This document shows, piece by piece, positions 46,018 to 56,712 of a DNA stretch of 64,000 nt; position 1 is the stretch's first letter; each line of letters starts with the position of its first letter. The DNA is taken from contig JAJGOT010000438.1 in NCBI GenBank assembly GCA_022457155.1, forward strand, positions 62,001 through 126,000, given 5' to 3'. A program made the translations under genes and the position numbers. Origin of the DNA: Cladopsammia gracilis (taxonomy: Eukaryota; Cnidaria; Anthozoa; Scleractinia; Dendrophylliidae). The notes under the pieces are model-generated. The model was not told the DNA's origin, searched no databases, and saw nothing but the letters and a program-made list of their open reading frames with translations.

Positions 46018-46054
<37 letters not shown>

Positions 46055-46262
46055 TCACGTATAGCATAGTAAGTTCTACATACAGTATAGCATAGTACTA
46101 CATATAGTATAGCATAGAACTACATAGTATAGCATAGTAAGTTCTACATATAGTATAGCATAGTACTACATATTGTATAACATAGTACTACATATAGTAT
46201 AACATAGTACTACATATAGTATAGCATAGTACTACATATAGTATAGCATGGTACTACATAGA
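45345..46262. repeat. AT-rich ~22-24-bp minisatellite split by an insertion
   Basis: Units like AGTATAGCATAGTACTACAT run from 45345 to 45714 and again from 46050 to 46262. The inserted 335 bp has CTGAGCTAATTAGTATGCAT repeats and a 93-bp palindrome. Confidence 0.9.
45957..46049. repeat. 93-bp palindrome with CGCCTTCGGC apex
   Basis: AAAATATTCGCGTCCGATCT ... GGGCGTTTACAATGGC pairs with GCCATTGTAAACGCCC ... AGATCTCCCGCTCATATTTT. Confidence 0.8.
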
Positions 46263-46595
46263 AAATCATCGATTTTACTTAAAAAGCATCTAAAGGTTTA
46301 AAACATCTTGTGGATTTTTGCCTGAGTTGTTTTCGAGGTACCACACTAGTCTACTCTAGCCTCTACAAAGTGAATCAATAGCTTTTTAAATTTTTTGAAA
46401 AAAAAATGTTATAATAAGCATCCTAAATCTATGACAGAAAACCCTTGTTGAACTAACTTCCATCAAAGAAGTATTTTTTATACATTACCCCAACTTCTAG
46501 CAACTGGGAAAAACTTCACTAAATAATTAAAAATAAAAGCTAACCAAACTAACTCACATCTTGTCTGAACACACGATGATTGCAATGTTGTGTTG

Positions 46596-46793
46596 TTATC
46601 CTCTAGTGGATAGTTCGTCAATAATTTGTTGCATGTTTGGTCTCACGTTTGGATCTGTTTGCAGGCACCGTCGCACCAGGCCTCGTAACACCCGGTTTGT
46701 CAAAAGCAGAACTTGTTCGTCACGTTTTCCAGGATCTGGAAGTTCCCGAATGCTCATTTCACACAACAGAACTCCAAAACTGTAAACATCGAC
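46596..46793 (-). CDS. Last exon of the coiled-coil TKL-type kinase
   Basis: The acceptor TTGTTAG is followed by GTCGATGTTTACAGT at 46793. The frame reads VDVYSFGVLLCEM (subdomain IX), ELPDP, LVRRCLQTDP and RPNMQQIIDEL (subdomain XI), ending in TAA at 46598-46596 (65 codons plus stop). It joins in phase 0 to the exon ending at 51844, giving the expected SAPEAHTSNQTVK-VDVYSFG continuity of a kinase C-lobe. The intron between is about 5.05 kb, packed with repeats. The protein stops directly after helix I with no C-terminal tail. Confidence 0.85.
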   Translation of the reverse strand, partial: VDVYSFGVLLCEMSIRELPDPGKRDEQVLLLTNRVLRGLVRRCLQTDPNVRPNMQQIIDELSTRG

Positions 46794-46861
46794 CTAACAA
46801 CAGCAGCAACAAAAAATATGAATAAAAATTAAAAACTATCAACGCTATTGTTGTTGTGGCT

Positions 46862-49268
46862 GCAATGTTTTGCAGCCCAACCGTGTTCTAGGTGGCGAAT
46901 TGAACGTGATGTGGTTTGTAAAAAGCCAAGTCAACTCAGTCCTTTCCTTTATTGCAAGTGGGTATAATTTGCCACTCCAGAAACTTCAGGGAGACTGGGC
47001 ACCAGCTTTCAGCACTAGGCTTTCTGGGATCGCCTGGGTAACGCGCAGCGTCAGTTGCGATGGGTTAAAGCCCCATCGGCACTTACCGTGATTCATTGCG
47101 GGCGTTCTAGAATTTCTGAGGCCACGAAATTCCGTTTTGTGTCGGAAAAGTTTGATTCCTAACAAAATCCGTTTACATCGGGGAATCTGTATCGTCTATT
47201 AACTTCAAGATCATTTCTTTCAAATATTTAGTTCATATTCAAGGCATTGCATCTTGTTCTTGTCTGTTTGCTTTCATTTTCCATCGTTACTGATACGTTT
47301 CCTAAGCAACGCCGCTGAAGGCTCGAGGCCAGCTGTCAAGAAACGAGAATCTCAGAAGGTTTGGCTCAGAAATTCGGTCGTCCATGGAAAGGAAATAGGT
47401 ATATTAGAACGCTTACTAGTTAAGATTTATCTTCAAATCTTTTCATTGTAATTTTCTAGTACATTCGTTTTCCAGCCGGGACACTGTGAGTTGACATTTG
47501 AATCTTACCATCGATAACCGTGACCGTTCGACCGGAATGAATAATGCTCCCCTGGAGATGTAAACAACAGAAATAGCTCAAACTTCTCGGCTCGCCAGCG
47601 GAGTCGTTTTTACCAGCAACTAGGTGAAATATTCCATGGAAGTTGAAGGAGGTTTTCCCCGTCCCTAGACGTCGAATTTTTTTCGATGCAAACTTCTGAA
47701 GCCGATAAAACGTCCTCCGCCAGCGGAGCTGATTAATTATGCCGATGCAAATCAGATACGCCAACAGAACTGCCCACAAAATACAAACACTTCTCGGCTC
47801 GCTAGAGGTTTCGCTTTTTTGCGGCATCGACCTTAAAACTTTAGGTAAAAATAGCAGGAGGTTTACCGCGTCCCACAACGTGAAAATGTTTTCGATGCGA
47901 ACTTTCGAAGCGGAGGAAACTGCCTCGGCGACTGGAGTTGCCTGAAGCTACACTAAGGCGGGTTGAGCGGCCACAGACAAAATGCGACACATGTTATACG
48001 AGCTTTTGATGTCTAACAGGACCGCTTCTTGGGACTAATAAATTTTGAAATTAATGTCGAATGAAATTTCAAACTCAGTGTTCATTTCTTCCTGGAAATG
48101 AGAGGCAAAAATTTCACTTCGTGAGAGATCGCATTTATCTGGGCCCAAATCAAAATAAACAATGCGCGGTGCATCACGGTAAGTGACGATGGGCGCTTAA
48201 ACAACGACGACGACAACGCCAAGGAAAAAGTCACTTTAAAAAGGGATTCGCACCATTTTAAACTACTTTGCAGTTGTTCGAATTTGTTTAATTTGTCTAA
48301 TGTGACTGGATTGGCATGTCTAGGAGCTGAATTTGTAGGGACGGCATTTTAGTTCAAATATCGAAAAGAAAATTAACCGTGTTCACGTTTTCCACAAAAC
48401 CTATAATTTGATCATTTGACGTTGTCGTTTTGCAGGGAACCGCAAAGAAATACTAAATCTCTAACGCATGTGCAGAGGCACTGGTTTCGAACATTGAACG
48501 CATTGTTTTGTGTCGTTCTCGCTGCCGTTGTGATTGCTTAAGTTACCTATTGTTTGCCAAGGGCAACAAGGGCAACCATTAACCAATCATAGCTTACATT
48601 GATTACCAATCATCAACCAATCATAGCTCATACTGTTTTGAACCTGGCTGTGACCACCCTCAGTGTCAGTACTTGTTCATGGGTGGGGTGGGTCTGATTG
48701 ATTGGGAAGCGCATTTAAATATGTATATAGAATTTGCGCTATACAAATGCATAAATTTATTTATTTATTTTATTCATATTGATTACCAAAACGATCTCAG
48801 AAAGCTGGTGCCCAGTCTCCCCAGTTTTTGAGTACTTCGTAGACCAAAATGTCCTATTCCATGTCGCCAAACAGGCTTCTTGTCATTAATCTAGAACGAA
48901 TGTTTTTAAGAGTCTTTCTTCAATTATAGTCGAACTTCTCCTTATTGCCATCTTTATAATAGGGACAGTTGAATTAGTCCTAGTCTCCAACGCGGCCGTT
49001 ATTGGGTCGTCACGCAATACTCCACTTTTTTATTGTGGAGGAGCGCCGTTGTGTGACGACCCAAAATACGGCCGCGTGGGGGACTAAATAAGGAGTTTTA
49101 GCAACCACGATGGCAATGGTTACGAGAACGGCACAAAATAATAGGTTTTGTAACTGAAAACAATGCCTTTTTCATTTAGTACATGATTTCTTTGCCGTTC
49201 TCAACAAAAAACAATTTTTTTTCTCTATTTCAACTTAAAAGCCATCCTAGGAATTCAGCTTACATTAT
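46862..49268. other. Kinase intron interior: repeat fragments, no gene
   Basis: Contains CAGGGAGACTGGGCACCAGC (46988) inverted at 48805 (AGCTGGTGCCCAGTCTCCCC), so most of 46.9-48.84 kb is probably one composite element. A palindrome at 48995-49077 pairs GGGTCGTCACGCAATACTCC with its right half. CTCAACATTGA-type and GAACGGCAC-type inverted ends suggest further decayed elements. Confidence 0.5.
47456..47878 (-). repeat. Second copy of the element-A inner segment
   Basis: The minus strand matches 41745-42010: CGTTTTATCGG, AAGTTTGCATC, GGAATATTTCAT, GACTCCGCTGGCGAGCCGAG and AAGTTTGAGC. The 140-aa frame through it is not conserved in the 41-kb copy, so it is not called a gene. Confidence 0.6.
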
Positions 49269-49676
49269 GGCCCTGTCACACTATTGCGTATCGTACTAGC
49301 GTATGCCAGCGTATGAAAAATATCACTCATACGCTGGTATACGCTGACATACGCTAGGAGTACGTTAGGCATAGGTTGTATACGTTTCAAGCACGGTCGC
49401 ATACAGTGGCATACGCTGGCATACGGCGAGGCAGAAAAATGTTTTTAAGCATGCTTAAAAATTTTGTGCGTATTCGGACGTATGGTTTATACGCTAAGCA
49501 TACGCTAGGCATACGCTGAATACGCGACAGTTAACGCTAGAGGTATGTTACTCATAGGTCAAGTACGCTGGTCATACGCTGTATTTTCAAGGGAATTTTG
49601 TGCGTATGAAAATTATTTTATGAATTTTCATACGCAACTCATACGTTTCTTTAATACGCAATAGTGTGACAGGGCC
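49269..49676. mobile_element. 408-bp MITE, GGCCCTGTCACACTATTGCG ends
   Basis: Perfect ends GGCCCTGTCACACTATTGCG / CGCAATAGTGTGACAGGGCC enclose many CATACGCT / AGCGTATG half-sites in both orientations. Confidence 0.9.
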
Positions 49677-49845
49677 TTTAGAAAAATTAAATAAAATGGG
49701 ACAGTTTCAAAGAGCGCGCATTTTTTTTTCAATTATGTTCCCCTTGGCGTTGCCGTTGTGGTTGCTAAAGCTCCCTAATTGATCAATTCATAATACATGT
49801 ATATATAAATATAGATAGGCTTAGCCTAACAGCGGAGCTCTCTGA

Positions 49846-51110
49846 ACAGAAACGATGATGATAAGCTTGACTTAGGCGAAAGGTTGGAAGCACAAGAAAA
49901 ATTAGAATTAAGATTGATGCCCGGGGTATTTATCAATCTCAAAAACTGTATTACGTGACCGTCTGCACAGTAGATTTAGACTACACAAAAGCTCACAAAA
50001 GCAACTTTTCTCGGTCTAGAATGACTAGTGTAACCAATTTCTGAACAAAATTCACCTGTTGCGTATCGAAAGTTGCCCGAGAAACTGATTTGGAAATCAA
50101 AATTGCAAAAAATACACAGACATCTTTGCGCAAGGCGACGCGAGCGAAGTTAGAACTGTAAAATCCAAGTCTTGTTTTGTTTAAATAAACTCGCTTTTAA
50201 ACCTATGTAATGAATGAACAAACACATAAAAATGGACAACAAAATATTCTTTTGAAAAATTCTATTTAAATATACGTTAGTTTATTTTTCAAAGCAAAAA
50301 GCGTACCATTAGTGCATCGAGGAGATGTCTGGCTGAGCTCATGGCGAAATTCAAGATGTCAATCCGACTGCATTTGAGCACGTTTTATAAACATTTCTCC
50401 AAAAATAACGAGAACTCAAAGAAAAAGTCAATCACAAATTAATATCAACATAAATTCCCATAGAAAATGTTTTCTTTTACCGTTAAGTCCCTCGGCTGCT
50501 TGAAAATTCTTTAAAACTCCGATTCTTCATGGGTATAAAGTTCCTCGAAGCAAGATTTCATCGCTTAAAGCTCTTCTTTTTCTGAGTATTTTTTAAAGCT
50601 TTCTCTTTCCATTTTGAATATTTTAAATGTGTGTTATTGCAAAAGCACGGCCGTCAACGGGTTAAAGGAGTTTAGCTCTAAACAAATGCTTTGACAATCT
50701 ACTAGCTTCAATTGTCCTAAGACGAAATAAGGTTTAAAAATAAGCTCTACATTCCTCCAAAAACGCTTGACTTGCTGCAGAGTTACGCAGCCTCAAATGC
50801 GGTTTTGACCACCTTTTGAGAAATGTGGAACCGCTTGAGTAACAAACCGCGAAAAAAATGCAGCGAAAGACGATTTACAAACCGTTTTCTCCGCTAAACA
50901 CAACAAAAGTTTTTGCTGCAGCTGACGTGACATCGGCCGTGTAGCCGCGCGAAAAAGAAAGCCTCGCTTTGGTTTTGAAATTGCTAAGATCCCGAATGTT
51001 GCGTGACGTCATACACGCATGTTTTGCGACGTCATACGCGCCCCGCGAGCTAGCCCTCGCAACGGACGGACGGACACGCCGCGAAACATTTCGCTAGCCA
51101 TGACCATGAA
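49846..51110 (-). repeat. Inverted, diverged partial copy (B) of element A
   Basis: Matches A at 42830-42460 and then 41005-40160 in reverse: GTGCTTCCAACCTT, GACGGTC, TGTTGTCC, TTCATTCATTACATAG and CATGGTCATGG. The jump between the two blocks falls at about 50165, where A carries the nested 41008-42454 insertions. Terminal arms are missing. Confidence 0.7.
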
Positions 51111-51234
51111 AAATGAGGGGAAGAGGTGCTATGAGAATAGACACAGCTTTGTCTTTGGGGTCCTTATTAAATACGTTTGTATCTAAATCACCTCTACCAA
51201 AATGACAGGACTTTATGAATCAGTGATGACTATA

Positions 51235-51843
51235 ACCTTAACTGTTTGGTTTGATGTAAGTGCTTCTGGTGCACTATAAATCATATATATATATAACTAA
51301 CTTAACTGTTTGGTTTGATGTAAGTGCTTCAGGAGCACTGTAAATCATATAATAACTAACCTTGACCGTTTGGTTTGATGTAAGTGCTTCTGGTGCACTA
51401 TAAATCATATATATAACTAACCTTAACTGTTTGGTTTGATGTAAGTGCTTCAGGAGCACTGTAAATCATATATATAACTAACCTTGACTGTTTGGTTTGA
51501 TGTAAGTGCTTCAGGAGCACTGTAAATCATATATATAACTAACTTAACTGTTTGGTTTGATGTAAGTGCTTCAGGAGCACTGTAAATCATATAATAACTA
51601 ACCTTGACTGTTTGGTTTGATGTAAGTGCTTCAGGAGCACTGTAAATCATATAATAACTAACCTTGTCTGTTTGGTTTGATGTAAGTGCTTCAGGAGCAC
51701 TGTAAATCATATAATAACTAACCTTCACTGTTTGGTTTGATGTAAGTGCTTCAGGAGCACTGTAAATCATATAATAACTAACCTTGACTGTTTGGTTTGA
51801 TGTAAGTGATTCAGGAGCACTGTAAATCATATATATAACTAAC
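51235..51843 (-). repeat. 60/61-bp splice-site minisatellite, 10 units (intact kinase)
   Basis: Ten head-to-tail copies directly downstream of the kinase exon. Each contains the exon-end coding motif (MIYSAPEALTSNQTVK), the donor AAG|GTTAGT and an acceptor-like ATGATTTACAG. All copies have CTTACATC where the parent exon has CATACATC. Single changes (TGACCG, TTCACTG, TTGTCTG) distinguish units. Confidence 0.95.
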
Positions 51844-53310
51844 CTTGACTGTTTGGTTTGATGTATGTGCTTCTGGTGCACTATAAATCATGGCACCAGG
51901 GCCCACAGTCATGGTATTCTGCAGGAAATTAGCTGTTCCATAATCTGACACTTTGGCTCTCCATTGGTCACCCTGTCGCCATAGCAACACATTAGCACTA
52001 CTCACATCCCGGTGAATGATGGGAGATGGCTTTTTCTGGTGGAGGTAATTGAGTGCCAAAGCTACATCCAAAGAAATGACAGTGGTTTCTGTTACAGAGA
52101 GCTGTTGTTGTTGCAACAATACTCGTAAACTGGTTTCCATTAGCTCAGTTACAAACAGAGGACTTCCCTCATCGTTTGTTGCTCCAATGAATTGCAGTAA
52201 ACAAGGGTGGCGACATTTGGAAGCAATGTCCATTTCTCTCTCAAATAGACGCCTGTTGTGAGGAGAAAGAATCAACTCGTAAATTTGTTTCACAGCTACA
52301 GGACAGCCACAATATCTGCCCTCATTAACACTCCCCCATCCTCCCCTCCCAAGGCATCTGTCTGTCATCTGAATTTCATTGCGGGAAACGACCCAGTCAC
52401 AGGTTTCTTGGCGTCGCTGTTCAGTTATTGTTTGCTGAGCTAACGAAAAACTCAACTCTAATTCATTCACTTCCTGTTCTTTTTCCCTTAGCTGTCCTTG
52501 GCAATGTATCAACTGTTGTTCCATTTCTCTCATCTGTCTTTGTAAATTCTGTTGCTCCTCATCTTTAACTCTCAGTTGTTGTCTCATCTCTTCCAACCGT
52601 CTTTGTAAATTCTCTTGTTGTCCATCTTTCTCTCTCAACTGTGTTTGTAAACTCTGTTGTTGTTCATCTTTCTCTCTCAACTGTGTTTGTAAACTCTGTT
52701 GTTGTTCATCTTTCTCTCTCAGCCGTTGTTCCATCTCCCTCAACTGTCTTTGTGAATTCTCTTGTTGTTCATCTTTCTCTCTCAACTGTCTTTGTAAATT
52801 CTCTTGTTGTCCATCTTTCTCTCTCAACTGTCTTTGTAAATTCTTTTGTTGTCCATCTTTCTCTCTCAACTGTCTTTGTATATTCTGTTGTTGTTCATTT
52901 TTCTCTCTAAGCCGTTGTTCCATCTCCCTCAACTGTCTTTGTGAATTCTCTTGTTGTTCATCTTTCTCTCTCAACTGTCTTTGTAAATTCTCTTGTTGTC
53001 CATCTTTCTCTCTCAACTGTCTTTGTATATTCTGTTGTTGTTCATCTTTCCCTCTCATCTCTTGCTCCATTCTCCTCAACCGTCTTTCTAAGTTCTGTTT
53101 TTGATTTTCTTTCTCTCTGAGCTGTTCACGTAGCCCGGCTTCCCCAAGCTCTTTATGTTGCTGCAACTGTTCTTGGCGACTTGGCAACTGCTGTGCTCCC
53201 CTTGTTGGTTCTTCATGTAAGGTCGCCTTTTGTTCTTGCCTCGTTTCCCTGTTCGTTCTTGTTGGTTCTCGCAAACATTTCTCTGAAAAAGAAAGGTCAC
53301 AGTCAGACAT
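51844..53310 (-). CDS. Coiled-coil TKL-like protein kinase, main exon
   Basis: 489 codons from ATG (53310) to the donor AAG|GTTAGT (51844/51843). Residues 1-40 are polar. About 41-298 form a long Gln/Glu/Arg coiled coil built from 14-residue units like QLREKDEQQQNIQR. The kinase domain runs from about 311: glycine loop GRGGWG (321-326), VAVK Lys 341, probable helix-C Glu 359, HRDVSSAN (433-440), DYG in place of DFG (456-458) and APE (478-480). With the last exon the protein is 554 aa. All catalytic residues are present, so it is probably an active Ser/Thr or dual-specificity kinase that oligomerises through the coil; its target is unknown. A pyrimidine tract CCTTTCTTTTTCAG at about 53298-53285 could be an acceptor, so the true N-terminus may come from an upstream exon. 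Confidence 0.85.
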
Positions 53311-54151
53311 GATGTATCATGAATTTCTGAGCAAATTGAGTACGTTTAAATTTCTTTATGGTGAAAAAGGACACATCAGAGATACGTTATGGGAATTTAG
53401 CGAACGATATAAACAATCTTACGCAAGCCATGAATATACCTTATGCAATCTTGTTTGGCTAGAAATCTAGAAGGAAGAACATACAAATGTACAACTTTTG
53501 CTACATAATAACATATTATCACGCCATTATAAACCGTATAAAACGGAATCTGTGAACTGATAATATATACCCGGCCTATGTATTGCGCCACCGAACACAA
53601 TGCGCACTTACACTAGGGGGCGAGGCGCAGTTACGCATGCTATCGAGGCGGCATACATGTCTCGGAACGCCTAACAGGATTGGCTGAAAAAACAAGAGAA
53701 CAAACAACAGAACAATGGACTTTAGCCCTGAAAACAATACATGTGCGTGATACCCAGATCCAATGAAATTAGACGTTCTGAAGACAAGAGGTGCATGGCT
53801 ACTGATGTAATCGCCATTTTCAATGTCTCCCGTAGAATTCCGAAAATAACAGCCCCCGTTATTTTCGGATTTAGCAGGCCAAAGGGGCCGTTGCTTTCGG
53901 ATGGTTAGAAAACGTCTGTAATTCAGCAGTGGTTTTACACGAAGAGGATGCATAACAAACATAAAAAAGGTCACTCAGATTGCATGCTGGTTATCCATTA
54001 TCCATGTAAACAAAGTAAACTGTAACAAAAAAGGCCCAAATGTTCGTATACTGTACATCGAAAATATTGTTCGTATTATATGACAACTAATTACTGTGAT
54101 GACCTATACAGCTTTTATCTGTTTTTATACCCGTATGTCCTTTTTTTAAAC
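53311..54151. other. Upstream of the kinase; no gene seen
   Basis: A 132-codon frame on the minus strand (53974-53576) has no recognised content. No clear TATA box was found; the region may contain the kinase promoter or a noncoding first exon. Confidence 0.5.
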
Positions 54152-54470
54152 AGGATTCAGTCATATCACAGTTAACGAGAGTCAAATAATTGACGAAATT
54201 AAAATTTTTTATGGTAATTTGTATACTTCATCGTGCAAGGCTACAAGTGAGTCCTTTCTAGAATTCACGAGGAACATAGATCTGCAAATGCCAAAACTAT
54301 GCGAGGAGGAATACGAAGAATGTGAGGGAAAATTAACCTTAGAAGAATGCCGAACAGCTTTAAAATCAATGAGGAATGGAAAATCACCAGGAGAAGATGG
54401 TTTTACCGTCAATTTTTTTCAGGTGTTTCGTCGGGTTATTAGGCCAAGATATTCTTAGGGACCGTTCATT
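54152..54470 (+). pseudogene. L1/Tx1-like LINE, first part of the RT domain
   Basis: The frame reads IIDEIKIFYGNLYTSS, later LTLEECRTALKSMRNGKSPG and EDGFTVNFFQ, the pre-RT and RT motif 0/1 region of L1-type elements. A frameshift follows near 54420 (VGLLGQDIL in another frame). The element then stops at the G-rich sequence and resumes at 61388. Confidence 0.8.
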
Positions 54471-54984
54471 CATGAGGTGGGGGCCGGGGGAGGGGGCTTG
54501 GTGGGATTTGAGGAGGGGGGGGGGGGGGCATGCGAAAAATGGCTTTAAAGGGGGGGGGGCTGTCCCCAAAAAAATGAAGATAAAGGGGGGTCGGGCAAAA
54601 TTTTGGAGGTAAATATTGGTTCGGAATTTTAACAAATTGAAGAGAAAATCTCTTGCTAATTATTCACAAAATATAAACATATGTTAAACGGTAAAACAGT
54701 TCCAAACTATCAAGAAAACATGTTGCCAACGTTTGTGTTGAAGAACTCAGTGTAAATAACAGTGTTTGGGCCCGCAGTAATTGGCTATGCTGTTGCCGAT
54801 ACCCTGCCTCTCTCATTTTATTTTTGGTATATATATGTACTTGATTTGGCGAGGCTGATAAAATAAAATAAACTGACTTTAACTCGTGAAATGTTATTTT
54901 TTTTGCGTATATCTGATTCGGTTTGTTGCTATTATTAAAAGTAATAGATAACACTACTATAAAAATTTGATATGCAATACTTTT
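54471..54984. mobile_element. G-rich insert starting GGGACCGTTCATTCAT
   Basis: GGGACCGTTCATTCATGAGG followed by many G-runs is typical of a dispersed invertebrate element whose end begins GGGACCGTTCAT. The right terminus was not found. A similar G-rich stretch lies at 61248-61345 next to the other half of the LINE. Confidence 0.5.
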
Positions 54985-55374
54985 AAAGGGGTAATGTCAC
55001 CTTTTTTTAGCATCACTTTGAAAAGTCATAAAATATATTTATATCGATGGAAATCTAAAATGATGCTCCAAATTTGTTATCAATTTATTGTTATATTAGT
55101 GCACTGAAACTACAAATTAGTGTTTTTGGTTGCAGATGGCTCGGATGGAAATGGATTGCAACTTGTACAAATTGGTCAATTTGTTCAAGTTCTGAGCTGT
55201 GAGTCTTGGAAAAATTGCTTAAATCTGGTTATGCTTTAATTTTTCTTCAAGGAATCAGTTGTTATTTTATTTTCAATGCTCTAAGAGCATTCGTGTAAGA
55301 CCAAAGGCACAAGACAATCATTTTAGTACTAACTGGAGCAAAAAAGACCAAAATCGCCGTGACATTACCCCTTT
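54985..55374. mobile_element. 390-bp MITE, AAAGGGGTAATGTCAC family (copy 2)
   Basis: The ends AAAGGGGTAATGTCAC / GTGACATTACCCCTTT. It shares CAAGTTC, GGATTGCAACTTG and TTCAAGGAATCA-type interior blocks with 38329-38712 in reverse orientation. Confidence 0.85.
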
Positions 55375-56228
55375 TATAATATAGAGGGCAAAATTACTGA
55401 ATGCTGATTGGCTGACGAAGAGGACATTTTTTCTTAATTGAGGGCAAAATTACTCGCTCCTGATTGGTCGAGCATCAAAATTTCTCACTCGTGATTGGTT
55501 GAGCGCTTCGTTCTCGTTGCATTCAGTTGGCTTGGCGGGATTTTGAAGAAAATTTACAAACCGAGCGCTCGCATCAGTTTCGCCGGAGATTTTGTTATAA
55601 AAAAGGAATGAAATCGGAAGATATCTTAGAAAGGAATTCTACAGGTGAATTACAGCATTTTACGCCAAACAGGAAGCGATTATTTGTGTCAAATCTTGGA
55701 TTAACCAGGCGCCTGCAGGCCAGTTTGCGACGTTGAAGATCTAGAAGAAATTCATTCATGGCGACAAAGCCGGTTTTAAAGTTCCATCACTTCATTGAAA
55801 AAAATGCTGATTTCTGCGGACCTAAAGAAAAAAAACTTTGACATATTTTGCTGAAAGGGAAAATATACGTTTAACAGGAGACAAATAAGGCTAAAAGACG
55901 TGAAAGAAAGCAATTAAATCGCCAAACGTGCAAGCAAGTTTGAACTCTCACCATTTGTTGTTGTTATCAAAGCAGCAAAAACTTCAAAACACAGGTACGC
56001 TTAAATAAAACTTGCTTTGTTTTTGTCGTAAAGTGTCTATATGTTTTCTATATGTACATAACAGCCAAATGTATCTTTGACCGAATAGAAATTTATTTAA
56101 CCACAGTGAGTTGAAAAGTTTTTCTTGTCAGTTTGCGAGAGAGTATTTTCACTTCGGTTGGTTTCAAGTCTGAGTGACTCTTAAAAAGTCTGAAAGGTTT
56201 CCCTATAATTTTGCCCTCTATATTATAA
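55375..56228. mobile_element. 854-bp TIR element, TATAATATAGAGGGCAAAAT ends
   Basis: The left end TATAATATAGAGGGCAAAATTA is repeated inverted at 56206-56228. The interior holds a 70-codon frame (55527-55736) of unknown nature and CTGATTGG(C/T)TGA repeats. It abuts the preceding MITE exactly. Confidence 0.8.
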
Positions 56229-56229
56229 A

Positions 56230-56250
56230 CAAGTAATCGCATGTTCCCTC

Positions 56251-56288
<38 letters not shown>

Positions 56289-56375
56289 CTGTAGAAATTG
56301 CCCTCGTCGCGAATTTCTACAGCTTCTGAAAACACGCGTGATATTAATCCTTAATTTTACTCGGGCCCATGCGAT
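56230..56375. repeat. ~146-bp palindrome
   Basis: GTAATCGCATGTTCCCTCGT ... TTTTCAGAAGCTGTAGAAAT pairs with ATTTCTACAGCTTCTGAAAA ... CGGGCCCATGCGATTAC. Confidence 0.8.
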
Positions 56376-56549
56376 TACATATACTAAGTACAATACCTCA
56401 TTATAAAAACGCTGTCTCCGCCATTTCCGAAGAAGGTAAAAAAAAAAATTTGGGTCCTTGCCTTGCACCAATATGTCATTACAGAACAGCTGAGTTCAGC
56501 TTACACATTATGTGGGAGTCCCAAATCACTGACGCAAGGCGTCTGGTTT

Positions 56550-56612
56550 TTCATCTCCCTCTTCGTTGTCTTCATCTCCCTCTTCGTCGTCTTCATCTCC
56601 CTCTTCGTCGTC
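56550..56612. repeat. 21-bp tandem repeat x 3
   Basis: Units of TTCATCTCCCTCTTCGTCGTC. On the minus strand they would encode Lys/Arg/Thr/Glu repeats in a 64-codon frame whose status is unknown. Confidence 0.9.
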
Positions 56613-56712
56613 CTGTTCTTCCTCTTCGCTTGTGTTTCGCACTTGTCCTCCAAGGCATACTCTTCAGGATGCAGTACATCGAGTCCAGTCAATCTATGAA
56701 TTTTTGTAGCCC

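Larger units (their letters stand above)
43700..46560. repeat. Segmental duplication copy 1, 3' flank of the intact kinase
   Basis: Aligns with 25.9-28.14 kb and 22.5-24.45 kb. The last portion (46320-46560) matches 27950-28175 right up to the last kinase exon. Confidence 0.7.

Noticed and set aside
47456..47878. 140-aa minus-strand frame with a hydrophobic segment
   Set aside because: The homologous segment at 41.7-42.0 kb has stops in this frame, so coding is not conserved.
51274..51881. Repeat proteins of 61 and 143 aa in the second array
   Set aside because: Same explanation; the frame changes whenever a 61-bp unit occurs.
52641..52910. Plus-strand frame of Val/Leu/Ser repeats
   Set aside because: Antisense shadow of the kinase coiled-coil repeats.
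53576..53974. 132-aa minus-strand frame upstream of the kinase
   Set aside because: No domain, no splice signals that join it to the kinase, and composition consistent with chance.
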